From Kaistia sp. 32K (lineage in GTDB: Bacteria > Pseudomonadota > Alphaproteobacteria > Rhizobiales > Kaistiaceae): a DNA stretch of 64,000 nucleotides. Positions 32,621 to 42,770 of this stretch are shown here, piece after piece; within the stretch, counting starts at the first letter, position 1, and every line of letters begins with the position of its first letter. The translations under genes were made by a program, and so were the position numbers. Where the stretch lies: positions 248,001 to 312,000 of the forward strand of contig NZ_AP024269.1 of NCBI RefSeq assembly GCF_016629525.1, in the 5' to 3' direction. The notes below the pieces were generated by a model. That model saw only the letters and a list, made by a program, of their open reading frames with translations, was not told the DNA's origin and searched no databases.

Positions 32621-33529
32621 ATGGCACAACCCGTCCTGTCGCATCTTCGCCGCCTCGAGGCCGAGGCGATCTTCATCATGCGGGAAGTCGTCGCCAACTT
32701 CGACAATCCCGTGATGCTCTATTCGATCGGCAAGGATTCGTCGGTCATGCTGCATCTGGCGATGAAGGCCTTCCACCCCGGCAAGCCGCCCTTTTCGCTG
32801 CTGCATGTCGATACGACGTGGAAGTTCCGCGAGATGATCGCGTTCCGCGACGAGACGGTGCGCCGGCTGGGGCTGGACCTGAAGGTCCATACCAACCAGG
32901 AGGGCAAGGCGGCGGGCATCAACCCGTTCGACCATGGCTCGTCCAACTACACCCAGATCATGAAGACCGAGGCGCTGAAGCAGGCGCTGGATGCCGGCGG
33001 CTATGACGCGGCCTTCGGTGGCGCCCGTCGCGACGAGGAGAAGAGCCGGGCCAAGGAGCGCATCTTCTCGTTCCGCTCCGCCAACCACGGCTGGGACCCG
33101 AAGAACCAGCGGCCGGAGCTCTGGTCGCTCTACAACACCCGCGTGAAGCCCGGCGAGACGATCCGCGTCTTCCCGCTGTCGAACTGGACCGAGCTCGACA
33201 TCTGGCAATACATCCTCGCCGAGCAGATCCCGATCGTGCCGCTCTATTTCTCGGCCGAGCGCCCGGTGGTCGAGCGCAACGGCCAGCTGATCATGGCCGA
33301 CGACGCGCGCATGCGCTTCCTGCCGGGCGAGGTGGCGGAGATGCGCCGCGTCCGCTTCCGCACGCTTGGCTGCTATCCGCTGACGGCGGCGGTCGAATCC
33401 GACGCCGAGACGCTCGACGACATCGTCCGCGAGATGTTCCTCGCCACCACCTCCGAGCGGCAGGGCCGCCTCATCGACCACGACGAATCCGGCTCGATGG
33501 AAAAGAAGAAGCGCGAGGGATATTTCTGA
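32621..33529 (+). CDS. cysD: Sulfate adenylyltransferase small subunit CysD
   Basis: This 302-aa ATP pyrophosphatase-type subunit makes adenosine 5'-phosphosulfate from ATP and sulfate with CysN. The PP-loop is [18 protein letters not shown], and [20 protein letters not shown] and [15 protein letters not shown] are typical. Its TGA overlaps the cysNC ATG by one base. The 155-bp upstream gap is relatively A+T-rich (ACTTTTCGAAAATCG, GATGGATAATTACGG) and probably carries the promoter, though no clear -35/-10 pair was found. Confidence 0.95.
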   Translation: MAQPVLSHLRRLEAEAIFIMREVVANFDNPVMLYSIGKDSSVMLHLAMKAFHPGKPPFSLLHVDTTWKFREMIAFRDETVRRLGLDLKVHTNQEGKAAGINPFDHGSSNYTQIMKTEALKQALDAGGYDAAFGGARRDEEKSRAKERIFSFRSANHGWDPKNQRPELWSLYNTRVKPGETIRVFPLSNWTELDIWQYILAEQIPIVPLYFSAERPVVERNGQLIMADDARMRFLPGEVAEMRRVRFRTLGCYPLTAAVESDAETLDDIVREMFLATTSERQGRLIDHDESGSMEKKKREGYF

Positions 33530-35442
33530 TGACCGAGATCGTCTCCCCCCGTCCGGTCGTCGACGGCCAGCCCGCGCCCGTACTCTTTGCCGAGAAGGAC
33601 GTCAAGGGCATCCTGCGTTTCCTGACCTGCGGCAGCGTCGACGACGGCAAGTCGACCCTGATCGGCCGCCTGCTCTATGACACCAAGCGCCTGTTCGAGG
33701 ACCAGCTCGCGACGCTGGAAAAGGACTCCCGAAAATTCGGCACGGTCGGCGATGACATCGACCTCGCCCTCCTGGTCGACGGGCTCGAGGCCGAGCGCGA
33801 GCAGGGCATCACCATCGACGTCGCCTATCGCTTCTTCGCCACCGAGAAGCGCAAGTTCATCGTCGCCGACACGCCCGGCCATGAGCAGTACACGCGCAAC
33901 ATGGCGACCGGCGCCTCGACGGCGGATCTCGCGGTCCTCCTCATCGATGCGCGAAAAGGCATCCTGACCCAGACGCGACGGCACGCGACGATCGCCTCGC
34001 TGCTCGGCATCCGCCACGTCGTGCTCGCCATCAACAAGATCGACCTCGTCGGCTACGACCAGGCGGTGTTCGAGCGCATCGTCGCCGAATTCGACGCGGA
34101 CGCCGATCACTACGGCTTCGCAAGCCGTGTCGCCATCCCGCTCTCGGCCCGCTTCGGCGACAACGTCACCGCGCCGAGCCCGAGCATGGGCTGGTATCGC
34201 GGGCCGACGCTGCTGGAGCATCTCGAGACGCTCGAACTGACGCCGAGCGCCGAGCGGCCGTTCCGCTTCCCCGTGCAATGGGTGAACCGCCCCGACCTGA
34301 GCTTCCGCGGCTATTCCGGAACGGTAGCGAGCGGCGAGGTCCGGCCGGGCGACGCGGTGGTGGTGGCGCGGACCGGCCAGCCGGCGAAGATCGAGCGCAT
34401 CGTCACCTATGACGGCGACCAGCCGGTCGCCGCGACGGACGACGCCGTCACGCTGACGCTCGACCGCGAGATCGACGTGTCGCGCGGCGACATCCTGGTG
34501 CCGGCCGAGGCTCGGCCGGACGTTTCCGACCAGTTCGCCGCGCATCTGATCTGGATGGCCGAGGCGCCGATGCTGCCGGGGCGGCCCTATCTGATGAAGG
34601 TCGGCACCCGCGTCGTCGGCGCGGCCGTGACCGAGCTGAAACACCGGGTCGAGGCCGACACGCTGAAGCCGCTGGCGGCGAAGACGCTGGCGCTGAACGA
34701 TATCGGTTTCGCCAATCTGTCGCTCGCCGAGCCGATCGCCTTTGATCCCTATGAGGAGAACCGCGCCACCGGCGCCTTCATCCTGATCGACCGGTTCACC
34801 AACCAGACGGTCGCCGCCGGCATGATCCGCTTCGGGCTCCGCCGCGCCACCAACATCCACCGCCAGGCGCTCGATATCGACAAGGCGGCGCGCTCCGGCG
34901 CCAAGGGCCAGCGGCCGAGCATCCTCTGGTTCACCGGCCTCTCCGGCGCCGGCAAGTCGACGATCGCCAATCTGGTCGAGAAGAAGCTGCACCTGATGGG
35001 GCGGCACACCTATCTGCTCGACGGCGACAATGTCCGCCACGGCTTGAACCGCGATCTCGGCTTCACCGACGCCGACCGGGTGGAGAACATCCGCCGCGTC
35101 GCCGAGACGGCGAAGCTGTTCGTCGACGCCGGCCTGATCGTGCTGGTCTCGTTCATCTCGCCCTTCCGCTCGGAGCGCCAGATGGCGCGCGATCTGGTGG
35201 AGGACGGAGAGTTCATCGAGATCTTCGTCGATACGCCGCTCGCCGTCGCCGAGGAACGCGACGTGAAGGGCCTCTACAAGAAGGCGCGCGAGGGCCAGAT
35301 CAAGAATTTTACCGGCATCGACAGTCCCTACGAGGCGCCGCTTTCGGCCGACATCCACCTCGACACGACGACGCACGAGTCCGAGGCGCTGGCCGATCAG
35401 ATCGTCGACTACCTCATCGGCAACGGTTACCTGCCGGGGTAA
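33529..35442 (+). CDS. cysNC: Bifunctional sulfate adenylyltransferase subunit 1 / adenylylsulfate kinase CysNC
   Basis: This 637-aa fusion has an EF-Tu-like GTPase first (about 20-445: P-loop [35 protein letters not shown]), then an APS kinase (about 455-635: P-loop [50 protein letters not shown]). It couples GTP hydrolysis to APS synthesis and phosphorylates APS to PAPS. NodQ-like fusions of this kind are common in Hyphomicrobiales. No cysH or PAPS reductase gene is in the window. Translationally coupled to cysD. Confidence 0.95.
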   Translation: MTEIVSPRPVVDGQPAPVLFAEKDVKGILRFLTCGSVDDGKSTLIGRLLYDTKRLFEDQLATLEKDSRKFGTVGDDIDLALLVDGLEAEREQGITIDVAYRFFATEKRKFIVADTPGHEQYTRNMATGASTADLAVLLIDARKGILTQTRRHATIASLLGIRHVVLAINKIDLVGYDQAVFERIVAEFDADADHYGFASRVAIPLSARFGDNVTAPSPSMGWYRGPTLLEHLETLELTPSAERPFRFPVQWVNRPDLSFRGYSGTVASGEVRPGDAVVVARTGQPAKIERIVTYDGDQPVAATDDAVTLTLDREIDVSRGDILVPAEARPDVSDQFAAHLIWMAEAPMLPGRPYLMKVGTRVVGAAVTELKHRVEADTLKPLAAKTLALNDIGFANLSLAEPIAFDPYEENRATGAFILIDRFTNQTVAAGMIRFGLRRATNIHRQALDIDKAARSGAKGQRPSILWFTGLSGAGKSTIANLVEKKLHLMGRHTYLLDGDNVRHGLNRDLGFTDADRVENIRRVAETAKLFVDAGLIVLVSFISPFRSERQMARDLVEDGEFIEIFVDTPLAVAEERDVKGLYKKAREGQIKNFTGIDSPYEAPLSADIHLDTTTHESEALADQIVDYLIGNGYLPG

Positions 35443-35528
35443 CGGGTCGGAGGGGCATGCGCCCCTTCACCGGTCCCTGCGCGTCTGGCCCGTAATGTTG
35501 GGATTTTGGTGGAATCCTGCCCTCTTTC

Positions 35529-35677
35529 TTGAACCTCCCCCTTGAGGGGAGGTCGAAAACGCCCTTCGCGTTTTCGGGAGGGGGTAATTCGCTGAGCTTG
35601 CGGCAAATCCGACGAAGAACCCTTCCCCAAGACCGCCAGATGGCGGTCTTGACCCTCCCTCAAGGGGAGGGTTCAAG
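35529..35677. repeat. Family C element with two variable apical stems
   Basis: Its ends are TTGAACC and GGTTCAAG, with TTGAGGGGAGGTC on the left and CCCTCAAGGGGAGG on the right. The two tips are CGAAAACGC-CCTTC-GCGTTTTCG (35554-35576) and CAAGACCGCCA-GA-TGGCGGTCTTG (35628-35651). The 558-bp gap 35443-36000 holds only this element and the two following repeats. Confidence 0.85.
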
Positions 35678-35728
35678 GCCCGGTTCCATTTCGGGCCCGA
35701 CACTGAGGAGATCTTTGCAGGACACCAC

Positions 35729-35856
35729 TCTCATCATGCTGAGGAGGCCCGCAGGGCCGTCTCGAAGCACGCAGAGCCGCTGTGCCATCGATGGACTGCA
35801 CGGAGTTCGTGCGTCCTTCGAGGCCCGAGCTGCGCTCGGGCACCTCAGGATGATGG
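35729..35856. repeat. Family B repeat, near-identical to 6971-7097
   Basis: It begins CTCATCATGCTGAGGAGGCC and ends CACCTCAGGATGATGG. The left flank (TTTGCAGGACACC) and the inner CGAAGCACGCAGAGC are shared with the copy at 6971. Confidence 0.85.
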
Positions 35857-35889
35857 GAATCGAGCCTCTGGCCCTAGGGCGCGCGGCCC

Positions 35890-35991
35890 GTCATCCCCGC
35901 GCAGGCGGGGATCCATGCAGCCGAAGCCTCGCCGCGCACAGCGCCCGGCAACCCAGCTGAATGGATCCCGGGTCTCCGCCCGGGATGACGG
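35890..35991. repeat. Family A repeat, reverse orientation
   Basis: It reads GTCATCCCCGCGCAGG to GGATCCCGGGTCTCCGCCCGGGATGACGG, the reverse orientation of the copies at 29246 and 29516. It ends 9 bp before the stop of the minus-strand acidic protein gene. Confidence 0.85.
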
Positions 35992-36000
35992 CGGGCACCC

Positions 36001-37743
36001 CTATTTCAAAATCTCGATCCGCACCGAGCTGACATCGGCCGCGGTGCCGTCGCCGGGGATGCCGGGTTCGATCATGATCGCGTCGGTCTCCGGGCCGCCG
36101 CGGTCCTTCGGCACGGTCCAGGTCAGCGACAGCGGCGCATAATCGGCGCCGATCGCGCCGTCCTGCCAGGGGCTGAGGCTGCGGCCGTTCTGGTAGGAGA
36201 AGCGGAGCGAGTTCGCCGGGTCGGTCGCCGCCGCCCGCGCCACCACGACGATGCGGACCGTGCGGCCGGCGAGGCGCTCGAACACGCCGCGCCCGACCGT
36301 GATCCGCGATCCCGTCGAGTTGGACGAGGAGGCGACGCGGGCGAAGCCGCCCAGCGTGTCGCCCTCGAAGCGGACGGGATTGTCGGGCGACGACTGGAAC
36401 ACGCTGGGGTCGCGGCCGTCGAACAGGGTGATGGATTCGAGCGCCAGCGCGCCGGTCGGAATTTCCGCCGGAGAGGCCGGGGCCGGCGCGGCCGGCCTGG
36501 CCGGGGCGGTCGTCGCGGGCGCCGGGCTCGCCGGTTGTGATGACGGAGCCGGCGGGGTCGTCGCGGCGACCGAGACGGGCGGCGACGGCGCGCGGCCGAG
36601 GAAATGGGCGCCGGCAAAAATACCGCCGACGAGCAGGATCGCCGCCGCGGCGACCGCCGCGATCACCCGTCCGCTGACCTGACCGCTGAATTGGCCGATC
36701 GCGTCGCGGACGCGCTCGCCGAGACTCGGGCGCGCCGGCTCCTCGTCATAGAGTTCGTCGTCGGCCGGCTCGTCCTCAGCCGGCTCGATGTCTTCGAGTT
36801 GTTCCTCGTCGTCGATCGGCTCGCCGGCGACGTGCGTGGGGCGCGCCGCGACAAGGCGCTCGCCGAGGCGATCCAGCCTGTCGAGGCGATCGTCGCTATC
36901 GTCGTCGCGATCGTCGGAATCGTCGTGCTCGTCGTCTTCGGCGTCCGGCTCGTCGTCCTCGGACGCCGCCCCGGCGAGGGCATCGTCGAGCCACGTGTCG
37001 ACGTCGGGAGCGTCGATCTCGTCCTCGGGCTCCTCCGCCGCGTCGTCGGCTTCCGGCGGCTCGTCCGAGGCGTCTGTTTCCTCGACCTCGTCCTCGAGCT
37101 CGATGGGATCTTCTTCCTCGGCGGGATCCTCGTCGTCGGCGGCCGGAACCAGCTTGCCGTTCAGCCGGGCGAGCGCTTCCTCGACGGCCTTCTTCGCCTT
37201 CAGGGCGCTTTCGGTCCGGTCCGCCTGGAGGACGGGCGTCGGAGCGCCGATCTCAGGCAGCGGCGCGAAGCGGGCCGGCCGGCGCAGGATGGCGAGCGCC
37301 TCGGCGCGCCGGTCGGGAAGCGGCGCGGGTTTCGGCTCGGGGCTCGGTTCCGGATCCTCTTCGGGCTCCGGCTCTCCCTCGTCGCTTGCGGACTGCGAGC
37401 TCCGGCCGGGATCAAAACCCCGACCGGGTTCGAATGCCAGTTCCGGCGCGGCTTCCGCCTCGTCCAGCGCGAGCGCCGCGGCCAGCGGCAGCTCGGGTTC
37501 GTCGTCCTCGAATGCCGGCGGGGCCTCCGGGGGCGCGTCGGCTTCGTTCAGGATGGTCACGACGATATCGTCGAACTCGTCGATCTTGCTGTCGATCTCG
37601 CTGGGCGAGAGGGGCGGGTCATAGGACCACAGCAGGCGGATCATCGCTTCGCGCGCATTCGCGAACATGCGTTCCCGACCGTCCTGATCGGACGGGTCGA
37701 GATGCGCTACGGAGCGACGCAGGACCGATTGGAGCTGACTCAT
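36001..37743 (-). CDS. Acidic single-pass membrane protein of unknown function
   Basis: This 580-aa protein has four zones. An N-terminal soluble domain (about 1-70; ANAREAMIRLLWSYDPPLSP) comes first, then a very acidic, Asp/Glu/Pro-rich disordered region (about 70-345, with runs such as DEDPAEEEDPIELEDE). One membrane helix follows (about 360-383, VIAAVAAAAILLVGGIFAG), then a Pro/Ala linker and a C-terminal beta-rich domain (about 430-580; ALALESITLFDGRDPSVFQ). The topology puts the acidic part in the cytoplasm and the beta domain in the periplasm. I do not recognise the family. It follows the ppk2 gene by 81 bp on the same strand, so co-expression with polyphosphate kinase is likely. Confidence 0.8.
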   Translation of the reverse strand: MSQLQSVLRRSVAHLDPSDQDGRERMFANAREAMIRLLWSYDPPLSPSEIDSKIDEFDDIVVTILNEADAPPEAPPAFEDDEPELPLAAALALDEAEAAPELAFEPGRGFDPGRSSQSASDEGEPEPEEDPEPSPEPKPAPLPDRRAEALAILRRPARFAPLPEIGAPTPVLQADRTESALKAKKAVEEALARLNGKLVPAADDEDPAEEEDPIELEDEVEETDASDEPPEADDAAEEPEDEIDAPDVDTWLDDALAGAASEDDEPDAEDDEHDDSDDRDDDSDDRLDRLDRLGERLVAARPTHVAGEPIDDEEQLEDIEPAEDEPADDELYDEEPARPSLGERVRDAIGQFSGQVSGRVIAAVAAAAILLVGGIFAGAHFLGRAPSPPVSVAATTPPAPSSQPASPAPATTAPARPAAPAPASPAEIPTGALALESITLFDGRDPSVFQSSPDNPVRFEGDTLGGFARVASSSNSTGSRITVGRGVFERLAGRTVRIVVVARAAATDPANSLRFSYQNGRSLSPWQDGAIGADYAPLSLTWTVPKDRGGPETDAIMIEPGIPGDGTAADVSSVRIEILK

Positions 37744-37824
37744 ATTCCCCGGGATGACCGAAAAAGGGTGAACGAACGGTTGATAAAGCGAACCGAAGGC
37801 AAAACTTCGGCAGCCTTCCCTCCG

Positions 37825-39018
37825 TCAGGAGCCCTTTTTCAGGAACTTCAGACCCTGTCCGAGGATGAGCGGATCGGGCTCGCGCACCACCGATTTGTCG
37901 CGGCCGGGATAGTCGATCTGGCCCAGCACGTGGCGGATGATGTTGAGCCGGGCGCGGCGCTTGTCGTTGGCAAGCACCACGGTCCAGGGCGTCGCCTCGT
38001 TGTGACAGGCCTCGAGCATCGTGTCGCGCGCCTTGGAGTAGTCCTTCCACTTGCCAAGCGCTGCATAGTCCATCGGCGACAGCTTCCAGATCTTGAGCGG
38101 ATTGTGCCGCCGCTCGTGGAACCGCTTCAGCTGCATCTCCTGGCCGATGTCGAGCCAGAACTTGAACAGGATCGTGCCGGACTGGACGAGCGCCTGCTCG
38201 AAATAGGGAACCTGCTTCAGGAAGATCTTGTACTCTTCCGGCGTGCAGAAGCCCATGACGATCTCGACGCCGGCGCGGTTGTACCAGGAGCGGTCGAAGG
38301 TGACGATTTCGCCCGCCGTCGGCAGCTCCGCGACATAGCGCTGGAAATACCACTGGCCGCGCTCGGTCTCGGTCGGCTTCGGCAGGGCGACGTCGCGCGC
38401 GGTGCGCGGGTTGAGATATTGCCGCAGCGCGAAGATGGCGCCGCCCTTGCCGGCGGCGTCGCGGCCCTCGAACACCATGACGACCTTGAGGCCCTTCTCG
38501 ATGACGTGGTGCTGCAGCTTGACCAGCTCGATCTGCAGCGCCGTCAGGTCCTCGTCGTATTTCTCCGACTTCAGCGTCTTGTCATAGGGATAGCCGCCCG
38601 ACTTGAGCGCGGTGTCGGCGACCCATTCGGGCAGGACGGGATTGTCGAGATCGAACGAGCCGAGCTTGGTCTCGATCGGCGCGGCGTCGAAGGTCGGCTC
38701 GAGCTGCTTCGGCAGCGGCGGAGCGGCCTCCGGCTTGCCGTTGTTGTCACTCTTCTCGCCCTTGTCGTCCTTGGTTCCCTTGTCCTTCTTATCGTTCTTG
38801 TCGTCCTTCTTGCTCTCCTTGGCGTCTTTGGCGTCCTTGCCATTCTTGCCGTTCTTGCGCTTGTCGCCCTTGTCCGGCTTGTCCTGCTTGCCGGACGCCT
38901 CGTCGGCGGAGACGATGACTTCCGCCGTCGTGCCGTTTTCGGTCTTCGGATCCTCGGAAGTGCTGTCGCCGGCCCCGGACGCCGCGGATCTGGACTTTGT
39001 CTTCCCTGCATTGGCCAT
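37825..39018 (-). CDS. ppk2: Polyphosphate kinase 2 with a lysine-rich N-terminal tail
   Basis: This 397-aa PPK2-family enzyme transfers phosphate between polyphosphate and nucleotides. The catalytic domain (about 115-390) has Walker [10 protein letters not shown] (residues 185-193), [12 protein letters not shown] with the Walker B region at about 241, and [18 protein letters not shown]. Before it lies about 100 residues of low-complexity Lys/Asp/Gly/Ser sequence ([20 protein letters not shown], residues 61-80), longer than in most members. The gene is divergent from phoR across 133 bp and adjacent to the phosphate regulon, supporting a role in phosphate storage or use. Confidence 0.92.
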   Translation of the reverse strand: MANAGKTKSRSAASGAGDSTSEDPKTENGTTAEVIVSADEASGKQDKPDKGDKRKNGKNGKDAKDAKESKKDDKNDKKDKGTKDDKGEKSDNNGKPEAAPPLPKQLEPTFDAAPIETKLGSFDLDNPVLPEWVADTALKSGGYPYDKTLKSEKYDEDLTALQIELVKLQHHVIEKGLKVVMVFEGRDAAGKGGAIFALRQYLNPRTARDVALPKPTETERGQWYFQRYVAELPTAGEIVTFDRSWYNRAGVEIVMGFCTPEEYKIFLKQVPYFEQALVQSGTILFKFWLDIGQEMQLKRFHERRHNPLKIWKLSPMDYAALGKWKDYSKARDTMLEACHNEATPWTVVLANDKRRARLNIIRHVLGQIDYPGRDKSVVREPDPLILGQGLKFLKKGS

Positions 39019-39064
39019 GTCGGCTCCGATCTCCTAAGTATGCCCTGCGCGGGACACTGCCACG

Positions 39065-39082
39065 ATGTCATCTGCTTGTCCT
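39065..39082 (+). promoter_or_regulatory. Weak Pho-box-like site between ppk2 and phoR
   Basis: ATGTCAT-CTGC-TTGTCCT keeps the 11-bp period of a Pho box, with 6 of 7 and 5 of 7 matches to CTGTCAT. It lies in the 133-bp divergent region and could serve either gene. It is much weaker than the pstS site. Confidence 0.3.
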
Positions 39083-39151
39083 GTTCGACATGCGATGATG
39101 AGCCGGCATTGCTGTCGCGGGACGGCGGATTGGGATGAAACGGAATTGTTG

Positions 39152-40486
39152 ATGGCCGATAACGAAGGGTTGGCGGAAGAGCGGGAGATCGACGGCGACA
39201 GGGGAGGGCTCGCGGCTCGCCTGCTCGACGCGCGCGCCTTTTTCATGATGCTGGCGGCGCTGCTGCTGCTGCTCGTGCTGATCGGCCAGATCCGCGCCGT
39301 CGTCGCCGGCATCCTGCTCGCCTGCACCCTCGGCTTCTTCGCCGTCTTCGTGCGCGGCCGCGAGGCGCGCCCCGTTCGGTTGAAGAGCCGCCAGCCGCCC
39401 TCGATCTGGCCCGAGACCGGCGTCAAGCGCATGGCGGACGCGCTGCCGGAACCCTGCATCATCCTCGATCGGCGTGGCGTCGTGCGCTATGCCAACAGCC
39501 GCGCCGAGGGCGCGTTTCCGATCCGGCCGGGCGATCCCTTGACCTTCCGGCTGCGCGCGCCCGATTTCGTCGGCGCCTTCGACCGCGTCGCCGGCGGCGG
39601 CCCGGCCGAGAAGGTCGAGTTCCTCGAGCGTGGCCCGACCGAGCGCTGGTACGAGGCCTGGTTCTCGCCGCTCGAGCCGGCCGCCCATGCCGACAACGAC
39701 CGCAGCGGCTTCATCGTGCTGATCTTCTCCGACCTGACCGAACAGCGCGTCAGCGAGAAGATCCGCGTCGATTTCGTCGCCAATGCCAGCCACGAGCTCC
39801 GCACGCCGCTCGCCTCGCTCTCCGGCTTCATCGAGACGATGCAGGGCCCGGCCCGCGACGACGCCGTGGCGCGCGAGCGCTTCCTCGGCATCATGCACGA
39901 CCAGGCGACGCGGATGAGCCGGCTCATCGACGACCTCTTGTCGCTGTCGCGCATCGAGATGAAGGCGCATATGCGGCCGGAGACGCCCGTCGACGTCTCC
40001 CGCGTCATTCGCGGCGTCGTCGACGCGCTGGAGCCGCTGGCGCGCGATCTCGGCGTGACGATCGAGACCAACCTGCCGGAAACGCCGCTGGTGGTGCCGG
40101 CCGATCGCGACGAGCTGGTGCAGGTGTTCCAGAACCTGATCGAGAACGGCTGCAAATACGGCCGCTCCGGCAAGCGCGTGCTGGTGACGGCGACCGCGCC
40201 GGTCGGCGGGCGCGGCGGCCCGGTCGTCTCGGTGCGGGATTTCGGCGCCGGAATCCCGGCCGAGCACCTGCCGCGGCTGACCGAGCGCTTCTATCGCGCC
40301 GACATCCAGGCGAGCCACGCCCAGCGCGGCACCGGGCTCGGCCTCGCCATCGCCAAGCACATCCTCAACCGGCACCGCGCCAGGCTTCTGATCGAAAGCC
40401 GGGCGGGAGAGGGGTCGACCTTCACTGTCGCATTCACTACGCAACTGGCGGTTCCGGATTCGATGTCTCTTGAGAAAGTGAAGTGA
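39152..40486 (+). CDS. phoR: Phosphate regulon sensor histidine kinase PhoR
   Basis: This 444-aa membrane kinase has two close transmembrane segments (about 25-65) with almost no periplasmic loop, as in PhoR proteins that sense through PstSCAB/PhoU. A PAS domain follows (about 90-200), then HisKA (FVANASHELRTPLASLSG) and an ATPase domain (FQNLIENGCKYG, VRDFGAGIP, GTGLGLAIAKH). The ATG at 39152 (MADNEGLAEE) is preferred; the frame is open to 39065 without family resemblance. pstS follows after a Pho-box region, and phoB closes the cluster at 45.9 kb. Confidence 0.93.
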   Translation: MADNEGLAEEREIDGDRGGLAARLLDARAFFMMLAALLLLLVLIGQIRAVVAGILLACTLGFFAVFVRGREARPVRLKSRQPPSIWPETGVKRMADALPEPCIILDRRGVVRYANSRAEGAFPIRPGDPLTFRLRAPDFVGAFDRVAGGGPAEKVEFLERGPTERWYEAWFSPLEPAAHADNDRSGFIVLIFSDLTEQRVSEKIRVDFVANASHELRTPLASLSGFIETMQGPARDDAVARERFLGIMHDQATRMSRLIDDLLSLSRIEMKAHMRPETPVDVSRVIRGVVDALEPLARDLGVTIETNLPETPLVVPADRDELVQVFQNLIENGCKYGRSGKRVLVTATAPVGGRGGPVVSVRDFGAGIPAEHLPRLTERFYRADIQASHAQRGTGLGLAIAKHILNRHRARLLIESRAGEGSTFTVAFTTQLAVPDSMSLEKVK

Positions 40487-40501
40487 TTACAAAGGCTTGC
40501 A

Positions 40502-40541
40502 CTGTCACAAAACAGTAATGGGACTGTCATAGAACCATAAC
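40502..40541 (+). promoter_or_regulatory. Tandem Pho boxes upstream of pstS
   Basis: Four CTGTCAT-like half-sites start exactly 11 bp apart: CTGTCAC at 40502, CAGTAAT at 40513, CTGTCAT at 40524 and CCATAAC at 40535. This makes two adjacent 18-bp Pho boxes for PhoB dimers. A possible -10, TACGGT at 40552, lies 10 bp after the second box; the last box takes the place of a -35. Phosphate limitation should induce pstS from here. Confidence 0.85.
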
Positions 40542-40630
40542 GTGTGACCTCTACGGTCCCCTCGCGTCCCGGTCGTCTGCGGCGGGGACAAGCAACCGCA
40601 AGTCCCGAACCTTCGTCAGGGAGACGTCAG

Positions 40631-41680
40631 GTGAAACTCAAGAACATCGTTCTCGCCGCCGGCCTTTTCGCCACCACGATTGGCCTCGGCGCGGCCCAGG
40701 CAGCCGATATCTCCGGCGCCGGCGCGACCTTCCCCTATCCGGTCTACGCCAAGTGGGCGGATAGCTATAAGAAGGAAACCGGCATCGGCATGAACTACCA
40801 GTCGATCGGTTCCGGCGGCGGTATCAAGCAGATCAAGGCCAAGACGGTCACCTTCGGCGCCTCCGACGCTCCGCTGAAGCCGGAAGAGCTCGCGAAGGCC
40901 GGCCTGGTCCAGTTCCCGACCGTCATCGGCGGTGTGGTTCCGATCATCAACGTTCCCGGCCTGAAGCCGGGCGAGCTCGTCCTCGACGGCCAGACGCTGG
41001 CCGACATCTTCCAGGGCAAGATCGCCAAGTGGAACGACGAGGCGATCAAGAAGCTCAACCCGTCGCTGACGCTGCCGGATACCGCGATCGCCGTCGTGCG
41101 CCGCTCGGACGGTTCGGGCACCAGCTTCGTCTTCACGACCTACCTGTCGCAGGTCTCGAAGTCCTGGGCTGACGAGATCGGCGCTGCTTCGGCCGTCGAA
41201 TGGCCGGTCGGCCTCGGCGCCAAGGGCAATGAGGGCGTCGCCGCCAATGTCGGCCAGACCCAGGGTTCGATCGGCTACGTCGAGTATGCCTTCGCCGCCC
41301 AGAACGGCATGTCCTACGCCAAGCTCGTCAACAAGGACGGCCAGACGGTTGCTCCGGACGCGGCCAACTTCGCCGCCGCCGCCGCCAATGTCGATTGGGC
41401 CAATGCTCCCGGCTACTACGTCCTGCTGACGAACGAGCCCGGCGCGACCTCCTGGCCGATCACCGCCGCCACCTTCATCCTCGTCTACGCCAAGCCGGAC
41501 AACGCGGCCGACGTCGCCGAAGCCCTCAAGTTCTTCAACTGGGCCTACGACAAGGGCGACAAGATGGCTGAAGAGCTGCACTACATCCCGCTGCCGGACG
41601 CGGTCGTCGCCAACATCAAGGCGACCTGGGCCAAGGAAATCCTTGGTGCCGACGGCAAGCCGGTCTTCGCGGCCAACTAA
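40631..41680 (+). CDS. pstS: Phosphate ABC transporter substrate-binding protein PstS
   Basis: This 349-aa high-affinity periplasmic phosphate-binding protein has a signal peptide ([19 protein letters not shown], cleavage at AQA-ADIS) and the phosphate-loop sequences [32 protein letters not shown] and [13 protein letters not shown]. The GTG at 40631 with AGGGAGA upstream is chosen; the frame extends 29 codons earlier through the promoter region. It is first of the pstSCAB-phoU-phoB operon. A hairpin after the stop probably keeps its mRNA more abundant than the permease part. Confidence 0.95.
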   Translation: MKLKNIVLAAGLFATTIGLGAAQAADISGAGATFPYPVYAKWADSYKKETGIGMNYQSIGSGGGIKQIKAKTVTFGASDAPLKPEELAKAGLVQFPTVIGGVVPIINVPGLKPGELVLDGQTLADIFQGKIAKWNDEAIKKLNPSLTLPDTAIAVVRRSDGSGTSFVFTTYLSQVSKSWADEIGAASAVEWPVGLGAKGNEGVAANVGQTQGSIGYVEYAFAAQNGMSYAKLVNKDGQTVAPDAANFAAAAANVDWANAPGYYVLLTNEPGATSWPITAATFILVYAKPDNAADVAEALKFFNWAYDKGDKMAEELHYIPLPDAVVANIKATWAKEILGADGKPVFAAN

Positions 41681-41694
41681 GCCGACCTGATCAG

Positions 41695-41719
41695 GAAGAG
41701 GGGCGCACTGCCCCTCTTC
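41695..41719 (+). terminator. Attenuating hairpin between pstS and pstC
   Basis: GAAGAGGGGC-GCACT-GCCCCTCTTC is a perfect 10-bp stem followed by the T-rich TTCCTC. It lies 14 bp after the pstS stop and 47 bp before pstC, so partial termination or 3'-end protection of pstS mRNA is likely. Confidence 0.7.
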
Positions 41720-41766
41720 TTCCTCGTGACAAATAGTGGCTCCGTATGCGGAACCGGGAAAACAAC

Positions 41767-42759
41767 ATGGTCGATGCAGCGATGACGAGCGTGACCAGCG
41801 CCGGCATGGATGATGCCAAGCTGAAACGCATGCGACGGTTCAGGGCCGGAGACGCCACCTTCAGGGGACTGACCTTCGGCGCCGCGACGCTGGTCCTGCT
41901 GCTTCTCGGCGGCGTGATCATCTCGCTGATCCACGGCTCGATCCCGGCGCTCTCGACCTATGGCCTTGGCTTCCTGACGTCCCAGTCCTGGAACCCGGTC
42001 ACCGAGAAATTCGGCGCGCTCGCGCCCATCTACGGCACGGTGGTGACGTCCATCATCGCGCTTCTGGTCGCCGTGCCGGTCGGCATCGGCATCGCCATCT
42101 TCCTGACCGAGCTGTGCCCGCCCTGGCTGAAGCGTCCGATCGGCGTCGCCATCGAACTGCTCGCCGGCATCCCCTCGATCATCTACGGCATCTGGGGCCT
42201 GTTCGTCTTTGCCCCGTTCTTCCAGACCAACATCCAGCCCTTCCTGATCTCGGTCTTCGAGCCGATCCCGGTGCTGAACAGCCTGTTCGCCGGCCCGCCC
42301 TACGGCATCGGCGTGCTGACCGCCGGCTTCATCCTGGCGATCATGGTGCTGCCCTTCATCACCTCGATCACCCGCGACGTGTTCGACACGGTTCCGCCAG
42401 TGCTGAAGGAGGCGACCTACGGCCTCGGCTGCACCACGTCGGAAGTCGTCACCAAGGTGGTGCTGCCCTATACCCGCGTCGGCGTCATCGGTGGCATCAT
42501 GCTCGGCCTCGGCCGCGCGCTCGGCGAGACGATGGCCGTCACCTTCGTCATCGGCAACGCCCACAAGATCTCCGCCTCGATCATGGCGCCCGGCACGACC
42601 ATCTCGGCCTCGATCGCCAATGAATTCACCGAAGCCGTCGGCGACCTCTACACCTCGTCGCTGATCGCGCTCGGCCTGATCCTCTTCGTCATCACCTTCA
42701 TCGTTCTCGCCGCGGCGCGCCTGCTGCTGCTGCGCATGAACGTCAAAGCCGGCAATTGA
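41767..42759 (+). CDS. pstC: Phosphate ABC transporter permease PstC
   Basis: This 330-aa inner-membrane permease has a long cytoplasmic N-terminus, about six transmembrane helices and the EAA loop [20 protein letters not shown], followed by [18 protein letters not shown], diagnostic of PstC. The ATG at 41767 ([10 protein letters not shown]) is preferred because GGGAAAACAAC precedes it; 41746 is possible. It forms the channel with PstA. Confidence 0.93.
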   Translation: MVDAAMTSVTSAGMDDAKLKRMRRFRAGDATFRGLTFGAATLVLLLLGGVIISLIHGSIPALSTYGLGFLTSQSWNPVTEKFGALAPIYGTVVTSIIALLVAVPVGIGIAIFLTELCPPWLKRPIGVAIELLAGIPSIIYGIWGLFVFAPFFQTNIQPFLISVFEPIPVLNSLFAGPPYGIGVLTAGFILAIMVLPFITSITRDVFDTVPPVLKEATYGLGCTTSEVVTKVVLPYTRVGVIGGIMLGLGRALGETMAVTFVIGNAHKISASIMAPGTTISASIANEFTEAVGDLYTSSLIALGLILFVITFIVLAAARLLLLRMNVKAGN

Positions 42760-42770
42760 GGCGCGCAACC

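Noticed and set aside
36604..39138. 844-codon plus-strand frame opposite ppk2 and the acidic protein gene
   Set aside because: It mirrors the acidic and lysine-rich repeats of the real genes and has no start signal or domain.
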